From Ancylostoma caninum (taxonomy: Eukaryota; Nematoda; Chromadorea; Rhabditida; Ancylostomatidae): a DNA stretch of 64,000 bases. The translations under genes and the position numbers were made by a program. Below the pieces are notes generated by a model. The model saw only the letters and a program-made list of their open reading frames with translations. It was not told the origin of the DNA and did no database searches. The stretch covers positions 1,054,001-1,118,000 of the forward strand of contig JBAJFG010000545.1 in NCBI GenBank assembly GCA_037903475.1, given 5' to 3'. Positions 1 to 12,658 of this stretch are shown in pieces (position 1 is the stretch's first letter; each line of letters begins with the position of its first letter).

Positions 1-665
1 CGTTAAAAACAATGCTATTCACATCGTGCCAGGAGCAGTGCAGCGCTTCAAAACGTTACGAATTTAGTCATTGATGCGTAGCGGCCAAGTACGCAGTCAA
101 GCTACGGATAGAAGAAACTTAAAATTTCGTACCTCTGAACCAACTGTAAATAACTCTTTGCAAGAATTCATGTATTATAGTCAGCCTTTCTGAAGATTCC
201 ACAGAAAAACCGTGAAGAACAAAATCGTACACTGATTTTACCTCTACTCACCCGTAGACAGCTTCGATGCGAAAATCCTGAAGCTTGCCGGATGTTGAAC
301 AGTTCGTAAAAAATTTCAACTTCCCGTTATGCCATTTACAAGTACTTTTTATCTTTCGATGCAATTCTACCCAATACTGATTGGGATATAATAAGCTCAA
401 CTCACCCATATTTGGGCGTTTACTCCCAAATATTCAAACACACTAGTGAAATTACTTTCTTAATTAATTTCTTTATCCAGCCAAGTGATCAACACAGTTT
501 TTCACCACCCAACGGCACACTTCAGACAAGAAAACTCCTCACATGTTCACAGTTTTATTAAGCTATTGCAAAATGGAGTGAATTTTGTACTCTACTCCAA
601 ATATACATATTCATTATCTTTTTAATACTAATCTATTAACATTTCCGGGAAATATAACGCAACAA
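1..665. other. No gene seen; 3' flank of the minus-strand gene
   Basis: AT-rich sequence with no convincing exon on either strand. It lies downstream of the predicted stop codon of the minus-strand gene that ends at 666 and presumably holds its 3' untranslated region. Confidence 0.4.
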
Positions 666-3600
666 CTATCGTTGATAGCGGATCGCGTTCATTGCAGTTC
701 GGTTGTGCCAGTAGTCTGCCAACGTATATGCATAATGCTCGTGCAGTGCTGTGGAAAGCATTTCATCACCTACAAAAAATAAAGAAATTCCATATCGTCA
801 TAAAAAAATAGTAAAAAAAACATTGGCTACTAAGATCATGTCATCTGGGTGCTGTTGATTTGGGCTTCTCTTTCTTAGAATCATAACTAATCAGGAATTT
901 AGCAGGAAATTACTTAGGATTCTCGTGCTGAACTATGTCATCAGGTTCGAAAATGGCCCCGCTGATTTTCCAGTCCCTGATACCGAGACATTAAAATAAA
1001 GGAATGAGCCTGCTGGACGTATTGAAACAATGTTTCCATAACAATATGTCTATTTTGATTGGTAATTATTCATTCGCAATAATCACAAAAAAAAAACAGA
1101 AATCGAAGAAAGGAATTTGGAACATCGACTCATATCAGTTGCCGTATTTAAACAAGACGAAATTCTACAAGAGCTCAGGGCTTCGCTATCATGACCAAAA
1201 AATCGTCTGGCCTTTGCAAAACCAACACTATTGAAACAATGATTGGCCCTCCACCATGAGGAGGTAAGGTAACATTAGAACTCATTAATTTCACAGCAAC
1301 ATTCAAAATCGAAACGAATTTCTGCACTTTCAACTTTTTCTTAGTCAAAAATACCCACAAAAAGGTTTAATATAATTGAATTTGCCTACCTGGATAAGTA
1401 ATTCCTTATTGTTAATGATATCCCAAAGAACTTGCTGCTCCGGCAAGACTTCGGTTTGCGTCGCCACATCACTAGTCGCCAACGTAGCGATATCACTGAC
1501 AGCTAGCCTGGTTACATCGTTACTAGCCAGATTTAAAGCAGATCTGGAAATGAACACAGCTTTCCACAATTAAAAGTGGTTAGAAATAGAAAGGCAGAAA
1601 AATACAAAATTGATTTCAAGGATAGTGGTTACTCTATTTAGCGGGTGCAGTTACAGGACTGATGCTCTTACTCACAACACTGTCGTCAGGCTTGTCCCCT
1701 CCCCTCCCCCGGTGAAAATGAGTCATACCCATTCTGAAGTTCGGAAGCAATGCATTTGCCGAGCATCGTTCAAATGTCCAGCGAACGAGTCTGCCGACTA
1801 TCACGTTTGGTCAAACGAAATCCGCCAATCGTATTGCCACATTGAGAGTCCCGCTAAGTGTAAATGTTGCCAAGCAAAAGGGGTTAAGTAGCGCACGAAA
1901 CGAAAACTAAATAGATCCTAAATAAATACATAGTATAGCTATCAACTGCGCAAAAATTTTGACACCACAGAGACAATATATGATTGGCAGAAACCATTTG
2001 ACTCGGTAGTTGGCAAATTCTTTTCCTAGACTGCCAACGAAGCTCGCCAAATGTTAATACCCCTGAACTTCAGGGTACTAACACCACAACTGCTATGATC
2101 AGTCAGAATCGTTCAAAATCCTCACCTAAGGGATATATCGTCAGATGTAAACGAGAACGGCAACAACGGAGAAGAATCCACTGCAGTTATTGTTGAAGGT
2201 GTATACATTGACATAGGAGTCCATTTCAGGAAGTCTTCATTTCCCCACGGTAATATGGTGGACTTGAACGAATTGATTTCGTCCAGTATATTTTGATCTG
2301 GATAGTCGTCAGAGCTGTCAGATGACAGCACATGATTAGCTGGAGATACTTGGGGCGTTCCATTACTTAATGGCGAGGAAGATTCTGTGCCAGGCGCCAT
2401 TTCTCGCAATGAAAGCGAATCCTGCTTCTTAGGCGCTTCTGGAGGAGAGTACGATGCTGGTTTTGGACATTCCGTCGGCGTAACCGTTGGCACTACAGGA
2501 GGTGGTAACTGTAACATGATTTTCTCAAAAGGCTATAGACATCGCTCACACCAATTTAAGAGCAAATACAGTAAATCCCCGACAACGTTTTCTACGATAC
2601 CTACAATAAGGAAGGAAAGTCTTAGTAAGGGAGTAGGAGACTACAACTTTTTTAATGGAAGGACACGAATTGGAACCCCTGATGCATGCAAATAATATAA
2701 GGAAACCTCTCCAAGAACACCACCCTGAAAAGGTTAGTGCTGGAACGACTCTTAGAGCCAAACTATCCCAAGGAAATCAGCGCGATCCTTGCCTAACGAT
2801 CAAGTTATCTTACAAATCACGGCTTTCTTGCCATGTACAGGATCTGGCGACGAATTCAAATGCATTACCAATTAACATCACTAAACTATTACCCACGTAA
2901 ATGAACAATGCACTTTACGTGTACTGTAATGAGTAATCCAAATACAAAATTTTACACTACTATACTTGCCGATTGCATTATGTTGTGGGTGGTGTGGGGT
3001 GCTTCAAAATAATTTTAGTAGGTTCTCAAACGAACAACGGGGGAGAAAAATCGCTACTTCGACGGAGCAAAATGAAAGATGAGAAACAGCTGGTTATGCA
3101 TTTCTCATAACTTGCTGATCTTGAGACATGAAAAGTGCAGTATTTCTATGCAAGGAAACGCTACCATACAGCTGCAGAAGTGGTGCTGAACCGGCAATAC
3201 ACCTCGCTGCGATGCGACAGTGATCTCGACAACGATCGAGCATTTGCTGTTGCAGATGATCAATCCAGAGTTTTCTTCTTCCCATAATCAAAGAAAGATT
3301 GTTTTTCTCCAAAACAATTAACAGATTTACGGCTCAGTAATATCCAGAATTGCATCACAACCACTAGCTTCAGACCTCCTGCACCACACGAAGGTGAGGC
3401 ATCTCTACTGAGCAAACCACGCGGAAGGGAACATGGGGAACGTTAGTCGACCACCGTGATTATATTTCGCATTAAATCCAACGAGAGTGAATAGAGTCTT
3501 GAGCCAGAAATGAACTAAAAATTTCTAGGAATGAATCAGATGGGAGGAAAATGGTTTTTTCGGATAGAGATACGAATCTGTACGGGAAGAACACCGAAAG

Positions 3601-6600
3601 TAGAGTGAAAGTACGCGGTGCGAAAAAAAAACATCAGTTGAGATGGATGGAGGAATCAAAGAAAAGAGATTGCTAACATCTGGATCAGTGCTAACTTCCA
3701 TAGCAAAAGGAATGAAATGCAGGAAAGAAGGGCCTATGTTCAGTTCATAGCCAGAAAGCACGATTTGTGGACCAATGCCACATAATGTGGCTATAGATTG
3801 TGGTTTTTGTTCAGAAAATTCAATACTACACCATAGACAATTCCAAAACTGTAATGTACTGCTTAAAGCAAAGACATTTCACTAGTAACCTCTCTACACA
3901 AATAAATGGAAAAGCAAACCTTAAATGGTTTCTTAGGCAACGATAGTAATCCAGAATGAACACACAATGGATGGTGATATATCGGCTGTCCATCAGTGCC
4001 TAAGGGTGTTACTAGCACAGCACGCCATGGATGTTTACCATTACGTGATTGAAAAAATACAGTAGCTCTGAAAATTGAGGTCTATAAAATTCATGATATC
4101 AAGCCTCGAAGAGGATTTTTTAACAAGCTGCTCATGGCATCTGAACACCGTAGTGACCTTCTCAGTTCAAAATTCAAAGGAATTTCCACTTGAAGGTGAG
4201 CATTTTTGCTAAAGAGTACCAAAACTGAAACAAATAACATTTACCTGCACTTCGTATCAGGACGAGGAGGCGTATCGCCTTCCGTTAAGTCAGTCCACGC
4301 AATAAATGCACAACCATAACTGGGATGCCTCATAAAAGCATGGAATGAAGACTGATTTGGTGTATAATTAGAAACCTGCAAATGACATAATAACGAAACA
4401 AAATCTGAAACTGTATAGAACCAACTCTTACCGTCCAATTGTCATCCGTTCGCAGTAATGAAGCATTTTGAACACGAACTTCAGCATCATCACCATGAAC
4501 CTATAAAGAAGAACTGAAATAGATTAAGCAACACCCTGCAACTCTTGGAGACCATATGACCAGAATTCATAGAAAATTTTCCAAAAATTAGACCAAAACT
4601 TTGAAAAAAAACTTTAGGATGTATGAGTACTTTTCTGCCCTCTACCCTCCGAAGCTTATCATCAGAATTAGATAGTGTATCCTTTACTTTATTTATTGAT
4701 ACACTCCAAGATGCGCAAGCCAAGAAAAGGCATGAAACTAAAACAAAGAAAAATTTAACCTTATCATGCAGTGGTCGGTAAAAACAACAGGATGGGTGGG
4801 AACGATGGAGAGATTTTCAAGTAGGAGAGGAGCAGAAACCATTGTGTTTCTGCCACATTCTATTTCAAGAATAAATTAGTTAGTTAAGAGATTTCGGGAC
4901 AATTACCGGATAAAAAAGGGGGTACCCGTTAAATAACTCATTAAAATAACTTTCCTAGAGATAAAAGAAAAGTGAAGAATCACATCTATATGTTGAAGCA
5001 ATGAGCAAGAGGCAACTCATTAGCTACAATTAGCTCGCTTGACTTGGCTAACGAATGAGCAACGTGACGCCATAGAAATTAGTTGCATTTTAACATATAA
5101 TTACGGTCTATCTAAATGTTACGAACCTATTATGGGCCATGTGATGCCAAGGCATTACGAACTTTTACCCGATATAGCTATGTGATGGAGATGGTACATT
5201 ACGTTATGATGTTATCTCGGAAATTGTACTTTTTTCCAGTAGCCGACTTCCAAATCTACATTCTTAAACACAGGAAACAACGAATCAGATGGGCCTGACC
5301 GGAGCTCAAACTTTGATCGGCCGCATATACAAGAATGGTTCAGCCTGTAATGTTTAACTTGCATGTCTATCCTCAACAGAGATGTGCGTAACAGAAAATT
5401 TCAATTTTCGTAAATCGTAAGTCGTAAATCATAAACGATCCAAAACCGCCGTAAATCGCAAATCTTAAATTGTAAACCGTAACTGAAGCTCCCGGTAACA
5501 CCGATAAAATCCAGGGAATTTCAGCTGGCAATAGCTGGCTGCTATGAACCCGTGTGTCAATATTTCATGCAATTGTAGCCCCGATCCTAAATAGATACTG
5601 GGATTCACAGGCGATAGCAGTTACGTGTATGTTAGTTATCTTCCGCTGCTGAAGAGGATTATGATCTAATGTTAGTTATCTTCCGCTGCTGAAGAGGATT
5701 ATGATCTATTTGAACAAATTTAGCAGGGTGAAAACAGATAATGCTAAATTTTCACTGAAATGTGAGACACAATCACTATGGGTTCTTACATGTTTGTCCT
5801 TAATCCCAAAAATCCACATTCAATCTAGTCCTGAACAAAATAAAGTTTTCAGTCCTTTGTATAGAGTAGGCTAGCATGCGCACCGTGCTAGATGGACGTG
5901 GCAACCTTTACATGAGATGCAGCTGGGAGCTGTGACGACCTATCGTTCTTCCTGACCGCCACCCTCTTATCCTTAGAGTGATAACATTGTGGTAGAGAGA
6001 CAACTTTTTTCTCGGTATTTTACTTGCACTTCATCATCCTTGTGTAAGGTCACTATCAATTGGTTCATGAGCGCTCGGTCAGAAAAAAAACCTCTCGCGC
6101 ACAACATCACGACGCAGTTGAAATCAGAAGAATAAAGTAAAGCTTTTTGAAGAAAGACAGATGGTTGCCGGACGGTTCGTACCACCGGCAAATGTTTAGA
6201 CCCGTTAGAAAAAGAGAGCTAAGGATCCGGATTTTGATGTTGTTGTAACATTCCATGCGAACAGTGCCGCCGTTTTCAATAATGGAAACTACGAGCAAAA
6301 CTATGCGAAATCACTCCTAATATTGCTGCAAGATGCAAACACAGACAAATCATGCATATTCGTACCATGAACACAAGTGCTATGGCGAGATTAGTTCCTT
6401 GTCGTTATTTACGATTTTGTTACGAAAATTTAGGCCATTTTCCGTAAATCGTAAATCGTAAAAAAATGCCAAAAACGGCCGTAAATCGTAATTCAGGAGG
6501 ACTCATGAATGCAAAACCAAGCGAAACCAGTTTAGCAGACCCACTTTTGCGTCTTATTTCTTTTGATACTAAGTGTATAGCATAGCCAACCACACTAACC

Positions 6601-9600
6601 ATCAATGGATTGCTTGGTCAAAGTTTCACGAACCCCAGCCCGGCGCCCTGATTTCAAAAAGTGCAGAAGTCGTCCCCCAATTGCCTATACTTATGTATAT
6701 TTTCAGGATTCTAGCTATGTGATTGCGTATCACCTCTCCTGATTCACCATTTCGCACCCAGTGGACCACTTCAAAGAGTTGGTTCAAGTGTACTGCCAGA
6801 ATCTTGAAAACGTGACAATCCGTGCCCACACCGATCATCTAATACAACTTCACGAATATGTTATGCTGCAGATTAAATGAGGCGTAATCGTGGTCGTTAA
6901 CTTGTATAAGTCTTCATTTCTAATACTACCATCTTTCTCGCGAAAAAAAAAATTACCTCAACATGAGTTGCACTCCACGGTACATCTTCAAATGCACCAG
7001 TCCATACAACTACTATTTTCACACAAGTCATAGCACGTAAACCGTGAATGAACTGTTGTGCAGGTACAAAAATACGACCTGAATATTGCCGAATTAACAG
7101 ATGACACAGCCAACCTCTGAATAACACATGAAAAAATGTAAGGCAATCAGAAATATCGCACCAATAATATCATTCCATAACCATGCGTTACGCGCTTCCA
7201 ACGATACACGATTAACAACAGCATGCAAACTCAACAACAGTTTTGATGAGTCCATAGGGTAGTCTATAACCTCATACAACTGAAAAAAAATAATTTACTG
7301 GTTATGTCTATATTAGAGAAGCCGGTTGTGTCTACTTACCAAACCAAGGTTATCAACTCTTCGCACCACCCAAACGGCACGCGAATCAGTCGTATCCTGT
7401 CTAATAACATCATAATTAACAAAAGTTCCAAGACTCATCCATGACTTCCGCAACGAAGCTGGCAAACGTGCAATACCAGATTGCTACAAATGAAACCAAA
7501 ATAATAAGACCGGATTGGAGCGAGTTATATGAATCCAAATTAAGAAGCATTATGGAAATATGTAAACAAAGTGCTAATTAATTGCAATTATCTAGAAGAC
7601 TGTTTTTCAACTCACCGCAGAATACACAGTCAAATCTCCGTCACGAGGAGAGACAACAATAACACCGATCTAAAAGAAGAACAATTCAGTAAACGTCTCA
7701 TGATTCAAACAGTAAGAGAAACATCACGACTATGCAAATCAGCCCTAGCAGATGTATAGTACTTGTAAAAAAATAAAATAGAAAAAGAAAGGGAAAGTAA
7801 GAAAAGTGGAAAAGAAAAATAGAAGGAAGAAAAGAAACTTCAATCGCCGGAAGAAACCACCTGGTTATTCGCCATCTCGGGGAATTTATCAGAAGTTTTC
7901 TTATCATCAACATGACTCATATTTATACTCCAAGCTACGTAACGACAATTATTTATATCCGGCTGGCGAAATATCTGAAAAATGGCAATTAGTGGCGACA
8001 GACTAGGAGCATACCTCAAAAACAATCTACTGAATTGTAGGCGTTACCAATGGCAGAACAGGTGGTTACAACTAGCTAATCCTTCTGTAGGAATGATATA
8101 TGAGGGAATCAGGCCCCGCACTGTTTGATCAAGTAGCTCTGTGGAGTTCCTCGAGGCACACTTGCCAGAAATTTTTCAAGTGGACCTTGCCCTTGAAGGC
8201 AAAAAATAAGGCTAGAATTGCTGTTAAACCTCCTCAAAAGGTCCGAATGTCCTCGTGTGGCTATACCAGCGTCTCTCTCTCAAAAAAAAACGAATGAAAG
8301 TGCTCATATCAATTTGGCCCATCGCACGAAACCTTGCAAAAATACCAGTACCTGTTTTTTTAGTAAATATCTCTTTGATCCCAAAAATCCGACTCAAAGC
8401 GTTTATGGATAACATATTCCCCCGAATCCATTATCGTTTACACTTTCCTTTTTACACTACCTTTACTTTCTATTACGAATTCAATATGATAATACAGTGA
8501 TAAGAAAATGTGTCCTCAGCAATAAAGTCGCCTAGCAACGTCGCTAAAGGATGTCATATTCAATATGAAGCATCCATGTATGAATAAGCAGGCAATGTGG
8601 GCGATTTTACTCAAACTGAGGCAACTAAAGTTTCAAACAGAATAAGAACCCATAACTTACTCTTGAATGCCAATCCTTCTCTATTCAGAAAAGAATAGCT
8701 ATGAGCAGCAACTAAACCCGCTGATACTCCATGCTTATGTTTTGTCTCAAAAGATCTCATAATATTAGAAGCACAGTCTCAATTTTATTATATGAAAGAA
8801 TTCGATGGACCCACGAGACGATAGCGATTTTCTGAGGTTACGCACCCCTGAGATAAGCCTTGCAGCCTTACACCCTTACATATGCTCATTCAAAAAAAAA
8901 TGATCTTCCCATTCAGTCCGGGACAATGATGACACTCAAAAATGAATCTATTGTTTTTTTTTTGCTACAATGTCTACCATGGTTACTCTGTTGTAATCGA
9001 GCTCGAATTCACGAAAACAACGATACAAATAGTAATCTCGCTCATGATAACAGACTAGAGCATTCAAAAAAGTGAAAGGAAATCCAAGAAAATACTGTGA
9101 TGAATGATAGTACATATGCATAGGGTCATTAAGAATGATAGCACATAAGCATACGATCATTTGAGAATAATCTAATCTCATTTCACCTTTTTGCTGTGAA
9201 ATTCCCCTACATTATCTTCGTAGTGGAAACAGTAATTACTCCAGAACTGAAGCAGTTACGACTTTTGAGAGCATACTTTCTCAATATTGCAACACTTCCA
9301 ATTCGAATGCTTCAATGAACCAGGCAGCAGTAATTCAAAAATCAGAGAGTTGCTCTTTCCCTGTGTGTAAGTACATAGAAAGGACATTAGTACATTCCGA
9401 CCAACATTCAAATCCCTTTCCACCGGGAATGTACTTAAATTCTGAGTGGAAATTTGACAGTCTGAGAAGATCGTCTGACATACATATTACACTCAAACCA
9501 CTGCCACAATCGTTGTCTACTGAATTATTTCGAGGCACATAATATGAACGCACATCAATGAAATTATGGCATTGCAGTAACTAAGCAACGCGTTTGCGTC

Positions 9601-12600
9601 GAAATGGTTGCCAGCCAGTAATAAATGAACATCTGAACAGTAACTCACCTTTAATTGGATAACTTTACCAACTTCCGCTCCTTTCCCCAACCATGATTTA
9701 TTATAATCGTTTCTAGCAGAATACGGTACAAAAACACGACCATATTTTTTAATTTCAGCATAACAGAATCTGAATGTGAAATTAAAAGTTGTCAAGGGAA
9801 AAAAAAAACAAAATAAAAAAGAAACATAAACATTAATAAAGAGAGAAAAAGACGTACTTATCAGAAGCTTCCGTTATTTTACCAGAGACTGCTATCAACT
9901 CGCGTTTCTTAACAACAGACGACGCAACATATTGAAAATCATTTTCAACTTGACTTTGTTTTTGAGCCGTAAATATAACTTCCTCATCAGCCTGAAATTC
10001 AACACTGTTAGTAAAGGGCAACTAGTCTTGAAGGAAATATTTAAACCTCTCCTTTTCTAAAGACGAAAAAGCATATCAAAGATGAGCCCGAATTAGACTA
10101 TGAACTTACCGAAAACTTCTCTCGAAGATCACTACAGTCACTTGTTATGGCAGCAGCAGCTATTGGAAAAAGGACATTACCCAGACGTGCGTCTTTAATG
10201 TATGCATGTTTCTTCACAATCTGAAAAAAAAATATAACGAAGCATGAACAGATCTGTTCAGTTACTAACCCAGAGGCAAGTGAGCTGGTAACAGGATCAA
10301 GGATGTGGCGAAAAAATAGCAACGATGGATCATGTGAAGAGGGGGAAGAGGGTCGCATGGAAGTGAAAGAGCTAGAAGTTTGCATGGGGAGAAGGGACGT
10401 TGTTGGGAACATGAGTTTGTATGCAGTAGGGAAAGGAATCGTTTCGAGGGTGGAAGCCCGAGAAGGAGGATGCAATTTGTTCAGTTACTAACCCAGAGTT
10501 AAGTGAGCTGGTAACAGGATCAAGGATGTGGCGAAAAAATAGCAACGATGGATCATGTGAGGAGGGGGAAGAGGGTCGCATGGAAGTGGAAGAGCGACCC
10601 TCTTCCCCCTCCTCACATGATCCATCGTTGCTACTTTTTCGTGTGCAGAATAAGAGATCGGATGGGTACTGATTTTCAATCATCGCCGCGCTTGACCCCA
10701 GCTGATAATTGGTGGGAAAAAGATCAAAACAGGCTTTTCACGGAAGATTTACCAACCAATGTGCAAATTAGTCCAACCATTCGTAATGGGACGACAGGCG
10801 CAAAACTTTGAGCCTCATAACTTCCGGATGGAATGGATGCTATAACCCCACTACTTGAGAGGGCTGAGGAGACACTCACTTAAGGAGATCACCGCCGAAA
10901 ATGTTCAATTGTGATTTAGAATAGTGAATGAACAAAAGTAAACCAGTTTCCACTAAGAAGGTAATGCAGAACCAAGTGTAGCCAAGTGAGGACGATGACT
11001 AAGCATTCATCATGGGGAGATCAGAGGGTTTTACTGGGAATTTACTAGTAGACACTACTCCAATGTTCATTGGCGATACATTTGGCGAGGTTTGTTTGGC
11101 AACCTCGCAGACGAGCTTGCCAACTACCTAGGCAAACGAAGCCCGTCAAATGTATTGCCAAACAAAACTCGACAAATATATCGCCATGCAAAACTTGCCA
11201 ATTGTATCAAAACACATTCTCTTGCCAAATGTATCGCCACCAAACATCAGAGCACGCACATGCCAGTGCAGTCATTTAGATAAACCTTTGGTTCCCCAAT
11301 ATGTTTGCAGATTGGTGATCATTTCTTGTTTCTTTCGCAGTTATAACACTCTGACAGCTCTGCACTGGAAGCAGAAGCTAATTGACTACGAAAAGTGAAA
11401 TATGCTGGATGAGGGTTAACCAATGCGGTGCTGGGTTAACCATTACGAAACATTATTCTCAATAATCAACAGCTGCATTTTCCCTGAATATCAAGCCAGG
11501 TTCCATAAAAGTACCCATAGATTTCGATGGTGATCGCCGCGATTGCCCCGAACGTCGGCGATCGCTACGTGGATAACACAAATGAAGAGATTCCAGGCGA
11601 AATAATACAACCAATAAGAAGCAGTGTGAAACGGTGATCGATATATATTGTTTCCATAATCGCTATCGCCGATTCACTTTACTTCTTTCTTCGAGAAATC
11701 CAGGCGAATAAAACCAAACACCGCTGAGAAGTGATGAATTCTGAGGAGCAGCGATCCAAAGCGATGTTACACGGCAATCAATATCACGATATGCAAAAAT
11801 TCTCCACAACGCTTCTCCAACTGTTCTCCCTTATATATTGCTGGTTCGTTTTTATTCGCTTTGAATTGATGAAGCATGAAGATACCCTAATACTAGAACC
11901 AACGAACGAAAGCATGATTCTGTCAACGATACCACAAATGTCCCTTATCCCCTGTTCTCCCTAATCCCCTGTCAATGAATCAGCACATAAAGGGAAATTT
12001 CAAAATCTATTCAGAAGAGGAAATCTGTTCATAGTCCCCTTTTTATCCTCTGATCAGGAAATCATTGAAAATGGGCGCAATCTCGCGTGCCATGTCATAC
12101 ACACGTGCTCTGGTGGAGAGAAAAATTCTGATATTGATTACCAGTTATCGTTCCCGATAGCGAACCATAAGGTGTCTGCTATGTCCTTTTCATTTGTAAA
12201 TCTCCAATGAAAGAGTTTACTTCGATAACGGATGACCCCAAGTTGAGAAACAAAGTAATTATGAAGAGAATCAAAAGACTACACTTATCGGAAAATCTCG
12301 AACCTGTTTTCATGTTTAAAAATGACATTAAAACTAGAGAAAAAGTAGTTTACGCTTAGGCGCAAAGCAAAAGAAAGCTAAAATATAAAAACCAGCTGAT
12401 CGCAACGAAACTTGGAGCTTATCCTCTCTTTGTGATGGATAAATTGGTAAGCGACCCTAGTAGGATTTAGTGTAAAATTTCAAAAATCTGGTGAAACATG
12501 ATTGTGATGAACTGGTAAGCTAAAAATTAACTTTTCCCAATAATACAAAATTTGTCTCAATAGGGTATGCCAAAAAATACAACAGCGACTGCAAATAAAA

Positions 12601-12658
12601 AGAGTAGAGTACTCACCCCATAAATGCGTCCTTCACCTAACGCTCGACTTTGGCTCAT
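666..12658 (-). CDS. Unrecognised multi-exon protein with repeated beta-rich (cold-shock/S1-like) modules and a Pro/Ser-rich tail
   Basis: I do not recognise this gene. Exons joined by splice sites and phase, in transcript order: 12658-12617, 10220-10110, 9991-9858, 9769-9649, 7669-7616, 7483-7340, 7279-7162, 7078-6957, 4500-4432, 4375-4245, 4067-3920, 2508-2126, 1543-1390 (577 codons, every junction in frame). A likely terminal exon is 769-666 with stop TAG, but an exon between it and 1390 is missing from the model. The start ATG follows a TTTATTTTGCAG acceptor, read as a trans-splice site. The N-terminal two thirds repeats a pattern of a short strand, then GR-[VI]-F-VP or a similar turn, then a WxA/SA motif (GRIYGIVKK, YGRVFVPYSA, IIGRIFVPA, YGCAFIAWTDL). 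This recalls OB-fold cold-shock or S1 repeats, which is inference only. The tail is rich in Pro, Ser and Asp and probably disordered. An RNA-binding role is possible but unproven. Confidence 0.7.
5409..5482. repeat. CGTAAATC-rich repeat cluster, copy 1
   Basis: Several imperfect copies of CGTAAATC/GTAAATC lie in tandem, around a CCAAAACCGCCGTAAATC core. A second cluster with the same core lies at 6442-6493 in the same orientation. Both are in the large intron 4501-6956 of the minus-strand gene. Confidence 0.7.
5629..5708. repeat. Perfect 40-bp tandem duplication
   Basis: Two identical adjacent 40-base units (5629-5668 and 5669-5708), beginning ATGTTAGTTATCTTCC and ending ATTATGATCTA. Lack of divergence points to a recent duplication or an assembly artefact. 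Confidence 0.95.
6442..6493. repeat. CGTAAATC-rich repeat cluster, copy 2
   Basis: Second cluster of CGTAAATC units with the core CCAAAAACGGCCGTAAATC, matching the one at 5409-5482. Together they could be the ends of one roughly 1.1-kb element, or two independent copies of a repeat. Confidence 0.7.
9100..9164. repeat. Imperfect tandem duplication of about 32 bp
   Basis: Two diverged adjacent units of the form GAATGATAG[TC]ACATA[TA]GCATA, each followed by a TCATT block. It lies in the intron between 7670 and 9648 of the minus-strand gene. Confidence 0.6.
10255..10640. repeat. Repeat with two direct copies and one inverted copy forming a near-perfect hairpin
   Basis: Copy A (about 10255-10365) and copy B (10478-10590) are nearly identical direct repeats 223 bases apart, starting TGTTCAGTTACTAACCCAGA. 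Directly after B, 10594-10632 is the exact reverse complement of 10541-10579 (39 of 39 bases), with a 14-base spacer. The arms extend to about 46 bases with one mismatch. The structure lies in the first intron of the minus-strand gene and would form a long stem in RNA. Confidence 0.9.
11071..11239. repeat. Small inverted-repeat element (MITE-like)
   Basis: Perfect 16-bp terminal inverted repeats, TGGCGATACATTTGGC at 11071-11086 and its reverse complement at 11224-11239, enclose about 137 bp. The interior carries further degenerate GCCAAATGTAT-type motifs. Similar words occur near 1770-1880 and 2010-2060. No target-site duplication is obvious. It sits in the same intron as the hairpin repeat. 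Confidence 0.6.

Noticed and set aside
6626..6838. 70-codon minus-strand frame between two exons of the 0.7-12.7 kb gene
   Set aside because: It looks repeat-derived and is not needed for phase: the exons at 6957 and 4500 join directly.
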